Source: a bacterium
Lineage (GTDB): Bacteria > Bacillota > Clostridia > Christensenellales > Aristaeellaceae
Length of the DNA: 11,427 nucleotides
Reading direction: 5' to 3'
Assembly: GCA_004563405.1 (NCBI GenBank)
Contig: SFTH01000038.1
Location: 1-11,427 of the forward strand
A program made the translations under genes and the position numbers. The notes under the pieces were generated by a model. It searched no databases and was not told the DNA's origin. It saw nothing but the letters and a program-made list of their open reading frames with translations. Shown here one piece after another: positions 6,377 through 11,427 of this stretch (its first letter is position 1; each line of letters starts with the position of its first letter).

Positions 6377-6400
6377 ACGGGACGTCGGGGACGCCGTCCC
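6377..6400. repeat. Short palindromic repeat shared with 8711-8770
   Basis: ACGGGACGTCG (6377-6387) and GGACGCCGTCCC (6389-6400) lie back to back and are partly complementary (GGGAC with GTCCC at the ends). The same two words recur at 8711-8721 and 8759-8770, there separated by 37 bases. This suggests a second small repeat family that lands next to the two-hairpin element. The remaining stretch 6401-6445 holds nothing I can identify. Confidence 0.55.
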
Positions 6401-6445
6401 ATACTGGCAGCATCCCCCACTCGAGAATTTTGTCAGCGCGCGGGC

Positions 6446-6474
6446 TTGACACGGGGCGGGAAATCGCATACAAT
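6446..6474 (+). promoter_or_regulatory. Strong sigma-A promoter for the T-box operon
   Basis: TTGACA (6446-6451) is a perfect -35 box, with a 17-bp spacer to TACAAT (6469-6474), one base from the ideal -10. Transcription should begin near 6481, immediately before stem I of the T-box leader. This is the best promoter in the window. Confidence 0.9.
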
Positions 6475-6480
6475 AAGGAA

Positions 6481-6713
6481 TAACCGTGCAGACCTCGCAG
6501 GAGTAGCCTGTACACCGCCGCTGCAAGAGAGACGCGCCACCGGCTGAAAGCGCGTTGCGGCAAGGAGCAGGTCAAGACAGCGAACGAGCGGGGATGGAAA
6601 CATCCACGGCGCGCTCCCCGTAACAGGAGCATCAAAGGGCCGCAAGGCCGAATTTGGGTGGCACCACGAAGTGTTTAACGCTCTCGTCCCAATGCAGGGG
6701 ACGGGAGCGTTTT
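6481..6713 (+). promoter_or_regulatory. T-box riboswitch leader, apparently tRNA-Asp specific
   Basis: T-box leaders bind an uncharged tRNA and then favour an antiterminator over a terminator. Stem I shows AGTA (6502-6505), the AGAGAG motif (6526-6531) and a distal helix ACGCGC/GCGCGT. Helices CCTG/CAGG (6507-6510 with 6568-6571) and TCGC/GCGA (6495-6498 with 6580-6583) enclose the specifier loop. Its 3' side reads TCAAGACA, placing GAC (Asp) at 6576-6578 followed by a purine. A GGCC-GCAA-GGCC hairpin (6638-6649) fits stem III. The T-box TGGGTGGCACCACG (6655-6668) gives a textbook antiterminator: GGG 6656-6658 and ACGA 6666-6669 pair with TCGTCCC (6684-6690), leaving the 7-nt bulge TGGCACC. 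In the bulge, TGGC predicts a tRNA ending GCCA, i.e. discriminator G73, as in tRNA-Asp. Downstream are an unknown membrane protein, hisS and possibly aspS. Confidence 0.93.
6679..6713 (+). terminator. Intrinsic terminator of the T-box leader
   Basis: CGCTCTCGTCCC (6679-6690) pairs with GGGACGGGAGCG (6698-6709) over 12 positions, including one G-U, around the loop AATGCAG, and is followed by TTTT (6710-6713). The 5' arm contains TCGTCCC, which alternatively pairs with the T-box to form the antiterminator, so the two structures exclude each other. Confidence 0.93.
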
Positions 6714-6752
6714 CTGTTCCCGCACCACACACTATCCGAAAAGGAGATCGCC

Positions 6753-7214
6753 ATGCAAGCTGTTCTGGACTTCATCAACAAGCACCACTACGACATCTTC
6801 ATCCCCCTGACGGCGCTGGCGGTGCTGCGCATCATCGTGTGCCGCGCCCAGCTGAAGAAGATCGCCTCCCTGCGGGAGAAGAAGGGCGCGTATCACGCCG
6901 TGGGCGGCAACTACACGGAGATCGGCGCGTGGCTGGGCACGCTGCCCGGCTTCGTTCTGGCGCTGGCGGCGCCGAAGCTGTGGTACGCCGGGCTGGTGCT
7001 GGCCGTGATCGGCGGCATTCTTCTGGGCAAGGCCGGGAAGAAAAAGGGCGCCGAGCTGGACGATATCTACCGGGAGGTGGCGCTGGAGCTGAAGCGCGAG
7101 GCTGAGGCCGAGGCCGCCCGGCAGGAGGCCTCCCGCGCGCTGGAGGGCGGCGCGGAGGAAATACCGGAAGCAACGGAAATTACCGAAAATAAAGGAGAAA
7201 CGAACAATGGCTGA
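6753..7214 (+). CDS. Small membrane protein of unknown function, first gene of the T-box operon
   Basis: I do not recognise this 153-residue protein. It has one hydrophobic segment near the N-terminus (about 14-30, DIFIPLTALAVLRIIVC). A basic connector follows (RAQLKKIASLREKK), then a long hydrophobic stretch (about 58-92) with a Pro-Lys turn that could be two transmembrane helices ending in GKAGKKK. The C-terminal tail (about 98-153) is charged, Glu/Ala/Arg-rich and probably helical, with low complexity at its end. ATG 6753 has AAGGAG (6741-6746) at 6-nt spacing. The same frame stays open back to 6654 but that part is T-box RNA. The stop overlaps hisS by 8 nt, so translation is probably coupled. 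Its place under tRNA-Asp control suggests a link to amino-acid supply or translation, but that is only positional inference. Confidence 0.85.
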   Translation: MQAVLDFINKHHYDIFIPLTALAVLRIIVCRAQLKKIASLREKKGAYHAVGGNYTEIGAWLGTLPGFVLALAAPKLWYAGLVLAVIGGILLGKAGKKKGAELDDIYREVALELKREAEAEAARQEASRALEGGAEEIPEATEITENKGETNNG

Positions 7215-8565
7215 GATGACGCCCCGCACACTGTCGGGCTTTATGGAGCTGCTGCCCCGGCCGCAGCAGCAGATGGAGCGGATGATGGACATCCTGCGCC
7301 GCACCTATTCCCTGTACGGCTTCACCCCGCTGGACACCCCGGTGATCGAGGCGGCGGAGGTGCTGCTGGCCAAGGGCGGCGGCGAGACGGAGAAGCAGAT
7401 CTACCGCTTCAACAAGGGCGACGCCGACCTTGCCCTGCGGTTTGACCTAACGGTGCCGCTGGCCAAGTACGTGGCGCTGCACTACAACGACCTGTCCTTC
7501 CCCTTCCGCCGGTACCAGATCGGCAAGGTCTACCGGGGCGAGCGCGCCCAGCGGGGACGGTTCCGGGAGTTCTATCAGGCGGATATCGACGTGATCGGCG
7601 ACGGCAAGCTGGACATCACCAACGAGGCGGAGATGCCCGCCATCATCTACCGCGCGTTCAGCGAGCTGGGGCTGAAGCGGTTCTGCATCCGGGTGAACAA
7701 CCGGAAGATACTCAACGGCTTTTACGCCATGCTGGGTCTGACGGAGAAGTCCGGCGAGATCATGCGCACGGTGGACAAGCTGGACAAGATCGGCGCGGAG
7801 AAGGTGCGCGCCCTGCTCACCGACCAGGTAGGCGTGGAGCCGGACAAGGCCGACGAGATTCTGAAATTCATCGCCATCACCGGCAGCAACGACCAGGTGC
7901 TCGCCGCGCTGGAGGGCTATGTGGGGCGGAACGAGACGTTTGACGAGGGTCTTGACCAGCTGAAAACCGTGGTGAAGTATCTGGGCGCCTTCGGCGTGCC
8001 GGAGGAGAACTTCGCCGTAGACCTGACCATCGCCCGGGGACTGGACTACTACACCGGCACCGTGTACGAGACGGCGCTGCTGGATCACCCGGAGATCGGC
8101 TCCGTGTGCTCCGGCGGACGGTACGACAACCTGGCGGAGTACTACACCGACAAACAGCTGCCCGGCGTGGGCATCTCCATCGGCCTGACCCGGCTGTTCT
8201 ATGTGCTGGGCGAGCAGGGGATGCTCAACGGCGACCTGCCCACCGCCCCGGCGGATGTGCTGATCCTGCCCATGACGGAGGATCTGTCCGCCGCCGTGAC
8301 GCTGGCCACAAGGCTGCGGGACGCGGGCATCCGCACCCAGCTGTACACCGAGCAGAAGAAGTTCAAGGCCAAGATGAACTACGCCGACAAGACCGGCGTG
8401 CCCTATGTGATGTTCCTGGGCGAGGACGAGATCGCCAAGGGCGTTATCGCCTGCAAGGACATGACCAGCGGCGAACAGACCACTCTGGACTTCGCCGGGA
8501 CGCTGGCGCGGGTGCAGGAAGGTCTGGCGGAGCGGAACCGGGGCAAGGTCATCGTGGAGAAATAA
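7207..8565 (+). CDS. hisS: Histidyl-tRNA synthetase
   Basis: HisRS attaches histidine to tRNA-His. The 452-residue class II enzyme has an N-terminal motif 1 region, LALRFDLTVPLAKYVA (75-90), and motif 2 RYQIGKVYRGERAQRGRFRE (102-121). The histidine-specific motif RGLDYYTGTVYE lies at 277-288, then GGRYDNL (303-309) and motif 3 GVGISIGLTRL (320-330). The anticodon-binding domain starts near 350 (DVLILPM). The RFDLTVPLAKYVA and RGRFREFYQADIDVIG wording, with NNRKILNG at 164-171, resembles the HisRS type found in eukaryotes, Bacteroidetes and some other bacteria more than the classic E. coli or Bacillus form. That comparison is from memory. AAGGAG (7192-7197) precedes ATG 7207, which lies inside the end of the membrane-protein gene. 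Expression should follow the Asp-type T-box. Confidence 0.95.
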   Translation: MAEMTPRTLSGFMELLPRPQQQMERMMDILRRTYSLYGFTPLDTPVIEAAEVLLAKGGGETEKQIYRFNKGDADLALRFDLTVPLAKYVALHYNDLSFPFRRYQIGKVYRGERAQRGRFREFYQADIDVIGDGKLDITNEAEMPAIIYRAFSELGLKRFCIRVNNRKILNGFYAMLGLTEKSGEIMRTVDKLDKIGAEKVRALLTDQVGVEPDKADEILKFIAITGSNDQVLAALEGYVGRNETFDEGLDQLKTVVKYLGAFGVPEENFAVDLTIARGLDYYTGTVYETALLDHPEIGSVCSGGRYDNLAEYYTDKQLPGVGISIGLTRLFYVLGEQGMLNGDLPTAPADVLILPMTEDLSAAVTLATRLRDAGIRTQLYTEQKKFKAKMNYADKTGVPYVMFLGEDEIAKGVIACKDMTSGEQTTLDFAGTLARVQEGLAERNRGKVIVEK

Positions 8566-8576
8566 AAAAGGCAATG

Positions 8577-8686
8577 CCTCCCTCTGTGAGGGAGGTGGCA
8601 CGGCGAAGCCGTGACGGAGGGAGAGATATCACCCGGTGCTTCTCTCCCCCAGTCGGCTGCGCCGACAGCCCCCTCCCGGAGGGGGC
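8577..8686. repeat. Large palindromic interspersed repeat with four hairpins
   Basis: A 110-bp imperfect inverted repeat made of four perfect small hairpins. They are CCTCCCTC/GAGGGAGG (8577-8584 with 8588-8595), CACGGC/GCCGTG (8599-8604 with 8608-8613), GTCGGC/GCCGAC (8652-8657 with 8661-8666) and GCCCCCTC/GAGGGGGC (8668-8675 with 8679-8686), each with a 3-nt loop. The right half is roughly the reverse complement of the left half, with GGGAGAGA and TCTCTCCC facing each other near the centre. This type of GGGAGG...CACGGCGAAGCCGTG repeat is, as I recall, widespread in gut Clostridia genomes. It begins 11 bases after the hisS stop. No ORF of note. Confidence 0.8.
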
Positions 8687-8690
8687 CACG

Positions 8691-8710
8691 CAGCGCGGCG
8701 CTTCGCGCTG
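8691..8710. repeat. Isolated short hairpin
   Basis: CAGCGCG (8691-8697) and CGCGCTG (8704-8710) form a 7-bp stem with a 6-nt loop, placed between the four-hairpin element and the next repeat. No T-run follows, so it is not an obvious terminator. Confidence 0.5.
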
Positions 8711-8770
8711 ACGGGACGTCGTACCCCAAGGGCATTTGTTCCGCTGCGCTCCACTGCAGGACGCCGTCCC
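8711..8770. repeat. Repeat related to 6377-6400, expanded form
   Basis: It begins ACGGGACGTCG (8711-8721) and ends GGACGCCGTCCC (8759-8770), the same two words found back to back at 6377-6400. Here 37 bases separate them. Outer GGGAC/GTCCC ends are complementary. This may be an insertion into, or the parental form of, the short copy. The following 8771-8796 shows nothing clear. Confidence 0.5.
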
Positions 8771-8796
8771 CTACGGGCGGTTCACCGTACCCGACC

Positions 8797-8866
8797 GTAG
8801 GGCGGGACCCATGTGTCCCGCCGCAGAACGCGCATTTCGCGGCGGGGCGTGCGGGCCCCTCCCTAC
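8797..8866. repeat. Two-hairpin interspersed repeat, copy C
   Basis: The first 28 bases (8797-8824) are identical to copies A and B. The rest follows copy A closely: the right hairpin GGCGGGGC (8841-8848) pairs with GCCCCTCC with one mismatch, and the unit ends CCCTAC at 8866. Loop changes between copies A and C (ACGCGG versus GTGCGG) leave the stem intact. It ends about 80 bp before aspS. Confidence 0.83.
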
Positions 8867-8880
8867 AGAGGCTGAGCCGA

Positions 8881-8934
8881 TTTAATAACATATTGTAATA
8901 ATTTAATCAGATTATACAGAACACAATCACAAAT
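8881..8934 (+). promoter_or_regulatory. AT-rich aspS leader, possible weak promoter
   Basis: This stretch is sharply AT-rich against a GC-rich background. It contains TTGTAA (8893-8898) and TATACA (8913-8918), but their spacing is only 14 bp, too short for a standard sigma-A promoter. It may hold a promoter of another arrangement or simply be an unstructured ribosome-loading region. If it is a promoter, aspS can be expressed without the T-box. Confidence 0.3.
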
Positions 8935-8948
8935 AGGAGGAAAACAAC

Positions 8949-10727
8949 ATGATGCAGATGCGTACACATACCTGCAACGAGCTGCGCGCCAGCGATGCGG
9001 GCAAGTCCGTGAAGATCGTGGGCTGGATGGAGAACGTCCGCGAGGTGGGCGGCAATCTGGCCTTCGTGGTGCTGCGGGACTTTTACGGCACCACCCAGGT
9101 GGTGGTGGAGGACGAGGCCGACCTGAAGATCATCAAGGGTCTGAACAAGGAGAGCACCATCTCCGTGGAGGGCACCGTCCGCGAGCGCGCCAGCAAGAAC
9201 CCCAAGCAGGCCACCGGCGACATCGAGGTGGTGCCCACCAGGATCGAGGTGCTGGGTCGCTGCCGCTACAACTCCCTGCCCTTCGAGATCAACCGCAGCC
9301 GCGAGGCGGACGAGACGGCGCGCCTGAAGTACCGCTACCTCGACCTGCGGAACCCGGCGGTGAAGCAGAACATCATCCTGCGCTGCCAGGTGGTGGCCGC
9401 CCTGCGCGCCGCCATGACGGAGCACGGCTTCCTGGAGATCACCACGCCCATCCTGACCGCCAGCTCCCCTGAGGGCGCCCGCGACTATCTGGTGCCCGCC
9501 CGCAAGCACCCCGGCAAGTTCTACGCCCTGCCCCAGGCGCCCCAGCAGTTCAAGCAGCTGCTGATGACCTCCGGCTTCGACCGCTATTTCCAGATCGCCC
9601 CCTGCTTCCGCGATGAGGACGCCCGCGGCGACCGCTCCCCCGGCGAGTTCTATCAGCTGGATATGGAGATGGCCTTCGCCACCCAGGACGACGTCTTCGC
9701 CGTGCTGGAGGACGTACTGCCCCCCATCTTCGCCAAGTTCGGCACCTACAACGTGGCGTCCACCGCCCCGTTCCGCCGCATCCCCTACAACACCGCCATG
9801 GAGACCTATGGCTCCGACAAGCCCGACCTGCGCATCGACCTGACGTGCAAGAACGTGTCCGCCCTGTTTGAAAACAGCGAGTTCGAGGCGCTGCGCGGCC
9901 AGACCGTGAAGATGGTGGACATCACCGACTGCGCCCTGACCCGCAAGCAGATCGAGAAGCTGCTCACCGACTGCGAGGTGCAGTCCGGCTCCAAGGCCTA
10001 CTGGTTCAAGGTGGACGAGAACGGCGAGATCGCCGGCGGCATCGGCAAGTTCGTCTCCGGCGTGAAGGACGAGCTGGCCAAGGTGCTGACGCTGAAGCCC
10101 AACACGCTGGTGGTGGTGGCTGCCGGCGAGTACGCCACCAAGTCCGCGGGCGTGCTGATCAAGACCTTCGGCGCCGCCTGCGAGAACCACTTCGACAAGG
10201 AGCGCTATGAGTTCTGCTGGATCGTGGACTTCCCCATGTACGAGATCGGCGACGAGTCCGGCGAGCTGGAGTTCTGCCACAACCCGTTCTCCATGCCCAA
10301 CGGCGGCATGGAGGTGCTGCTGAAGGCCGAGCGCGGCGAGATCGACCCGCTGGACATCTACGCCAACCAGTACGACCTGGTGTGCAACGGCGTGGAGCTC
10401 AGCTCCGGCGCTGTCCGTAACCACGACCCGGAGATCATGATCAAGGCCTTTGAGCTGGTGCGCCTGGGCGAGGAGGACGTGAAGAAGAAGTTCCCCGCCA
10501 TGTACAACGCCTTCTGCTACGGTGCGCCTCCCCACGCGGGCATCGCCCCCGGTGTGGATCGCATGGTCATGCTGCTGGCGGGCGAAAGCTCCATCCGCGA
10601 GATCATCCCCTTCCCCATGAACAAGAACGCGCAGGATATCATGATGGGCGCGCCCTCCACCGTGGAGCAGAAGCAGCTGGACGAGCTGCACATCGCCATC
10701 GTGGGCGACGTGGAGAAGGACGACTGA
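8949..10727 (+). CDS. aspS: Aspartyl-tRNA synthetase
   Basis: AspRS charges tRNA-Asp. The 592-residue product has the full bacterial layout. An OB-fold anticodon domain (about 1-110, GWMENVREVGGNLAFVVLRD at 25-44) leads into the class II core, with RLKYRYLDLR (125-134) and ILTASSPEGARDYLVP (168-183). Motif 2 is FRDEDARGDRSPGEFYQLD (220-238), a GAD insertion follows (about 290-420), and motif 3 is GIAPGVDRMVMLLAG (531-545). Motif 2 has one extra residue (SPGEFYQLD) compared with E. coli QPEFTQID. This and VCNGVELSSGAVRNH resemble the alphaproteobacterial type as I remember it, hinting at old transfer. AGGAGG (8935-8940) supports ATG 8949; ATG 8952 is an alternative. Its last base is shared with the next ATG (TGATG). 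I cannot tell from sequence whether it also charges tRNA-Asn. Confidence 0.96.
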   Translation: MMQMRTHTCNELRASDAGKSVKIVGWMENVREVGGNLAFVVLRDFYGTTQVVVEDEADLKIIKGLNKESTISVEGTVRERASKNPKQATGDIEVVPTRIEVLGRCRYNSLPFEINRSREADETARLKYRYLDLRNPAVKQNIILRCQVVAALRAAMTEHGFLEITTPILTASSPEGARDYLVPARKHPGKFYALPQAPQQFKQLLMTSGFDRYFQIAPCFRDEDARGDRSPGEFYQLDMEMAFATQDDVFAVLEDVLPPIFAKFGTYNVASTAPFRRIPYNTAMETYGSDKPDLRIDLTCKNVSALFENSEFEALRGQTVKMVDITDCALTRKQIEKLLTDCEVQSGSKAYWFKVDENGEIAGGIGKFVSGVKDELAKVLTLKPNTLVVVAAGEYATKSAGVLIKTFGAACENHFDKERYEFCWIVDFPMYEIGDESGELEFCHNPFSMPNGGMEVLLKAERGEIDPLDIYANQYDLVCNGVELSSGAVRNHDPEIMIKAFELVRLGEEDVKKKFPAMYNAFCYGAPPHAGIAPGVDRMVMLLAGESSIREIIPFPMNKNAQDIMMGAPSTVEQKQLDELHIAIVGDVEKDD

Positions 10728-11427
10728 TGGAGACGGTCAGACTCTATTACGAAAACGCCTTTACGCAGGACTTCACCGCCGTGGTGGAGTCCTGCGGGGC
10801 TGTGAAGGGCGGCTTTGCGGTGGTGCTCGACCGCACGGCCTTTTACCCCGAGGGCGGCGGGCAGCCCGCCGACCACGGCACGCTGGGGGACGCCCGGGTG
10901 CTGGACGTACACGAAAAGGACGGCATCGTCACCCACCTGTGCGACCGGGCGCTGCCCGTGGGCGCGGAGGTCAGCGGCCATATCGACTGGGCGCGGCGGT
11001 TCGACCACATGCAGCAGCACTCCGGCGAGCACATCGTGTCCGGCATGCTGTGCAGCGCCTTCCACTGCGACAACGTGGGCTTCCACATGGGCGCGGACAC
11101 CGTGACCATCGACTACAACGCCGACATCAGCTGGGAGCAGGCGCTGGACATCGAGCGCCGCGCCAACCGGTACATCTGGGAGGATCACCCGGTGCACATC
11201 TGGTACCCCTCCCCTGCTGAGCTGGCTGCCCTGCCCTACCGCAGCAAAAAGGCGCTGGAGGGCGCTGTGCGCATCACCGAGTTCCCCGGCGCGGACATGT
11301 GCGCCTGCTGCGGCACCCATGTGGACAGCAGCGGTCAGGTGGGGCTGGTGAAGCTGCTCTCCTGCCAGAAATTCCGGGACGGCGTGCGGCTGGAGCTGCT
11401 GTGCGGTCAGCGGGCGCTGGACTATCT
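10727..11427 (+). CDS. AlaX-type alanyl-tRNA editing protein, 3' end outside window
   Basis: The frame opens at ATG 10727, inside the TGATG junction with the aspS stop, and stays open to the window edge (233 complete codons). It matches the editing half of alanyl-tRNA synthetase and free-standing AlaX proteins. DRTAFYPEGGGQPADHGTL (35-53) is followed by the metal-binding HSGEH (98-102, HxxxH) and CACCGTHV (192-199), which supplies the CxxxH pair. In this family the four His/Cys ligands hold zinc and the domain deacylates Ser-tRNA-Ala or Gly-tRNA-Ala. No class II catalytic core precedes it, so it is not AlaRS itself. Length beyond 233 residues suggests the longer AlaX-L type with a C-terminal extension, but the end is not visible. 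Translational coupling to aspS places it with the tRNA-charging genes. Confidence 0.92.
   Translation, partial: METVRLYYENAFTQDFTAVVESCGAVKGGFAVVLDRTAFYPEGGGQPADHGTLGDARVLDVHEKDGIVTHLCDRALPVGAEVSGHIDWARRFDHMQQHSGEHIVSGMLCSAFHCDNVGFHMGADTVTIDYNADISWEQALDIERRANRYIWEDHPVHIWYPSPAELAALPYRSKKALEGAVRITEFPGADMCACCGTHVDSSGQVGLVKLLSCQKFRDGVRLELLCGQRALDY

Noticed and set aside
6654..6752. N-terminal extension of the membrane protein upstream of 6753
   Set aside because: This part is the T-box antiterminator and terminator RNA. ATG 6753 has a proper AAGGAG site.
8577..8866. CRISPR-like array between hisS and aspS
   Set aside because: The repeated pieces are hairpin elements of different families and lengths, with no regular direct repeat and spacer pattern and no cas genes nearby.
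8907..10691. A 594-residue open frame antisense to aspS
   Set aside because: It has the same signature of a codon-bias shadow (repetitive Val/Leu/His/Gly/Gln) and fully overlaps a well-supported AspRS.

Overview
The window reads as chromosomal DNA from a GC-rich Clostridia member, most likely an Oscillospiraceae-type gut Firmicute. The evidence is the strong GC bias at third codon positions, Bacillus-type parS sites, AGGAGG-type ribosome binding sites, a T-box leader before synthetase genes, and hairpin-rich interspersed repeats of the kind common in that group. The taxon is inferred. All genes lie on the + strand. The parA-parB pair with clustered parS sites, serS and rsmG suggests a location close to oriC, probably to the left of the window.

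Layout. 1-532: the C-terminal end of a GH13 alpha-glycosidase. 533-727: three parS sites, the first buried in a 32-bp perfect palindrome that also looks like the GH13 terminator, then a parA promoter. 728-2366: parA and parB, with a fourth parS two bases after the parB stop. 2422-2493: first copy of a two-hairpin repeat. 2562-3884: serS. 3940-6268: a tight cluster mscL-rsmG-minD-like-mgsA-like (rsmG overlaps mscL by 4 nt; the later gaps are about 20 nt). 6303-6400: second repeat copy. 6446-6713: a consensus-like promoter and a complete T-box riboswitch. 6753-8565: a small unknown membrane protein overlapping hisS. 8566-8948: a repeat-packed gap. 8949-10727: aspS. 10727-11427: start of an alaX-type tRNA-editing gene, cut by the window end.

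How it fits together. ParA, ParB and parS handle origin segregation. SerRS, HisRS, AspRS and AlaX serve tRNA charging and quality control. RsmG methylates 16S rRNA, MscL relieves turgor, and the MinD-like ATPase probably positions something at the membrane. The T-box appears tuned to tRNA-Asp: the specifier is GAC, and the base facing the tRNA discriminator is C, which matches G73 of tRNA-Asp and not C73 of tRNA-His. It nevertheless sits in front of an unknown membrane protein and hisS, with aspS displaced downstream by about 380 bp of repeats.

Most of the window is housekeeping DNA. The points most worth a second look are the methylglyoxal-synthase homologue with a rewritten active site, the Asp-type T-box with an unknown membrane protein as its first gene, the parS/terminator double-use palindrome, and the modular hairpin repeats. 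I see no phage, insertion sequence, CRISPR array, rRNA or tRNA gene.
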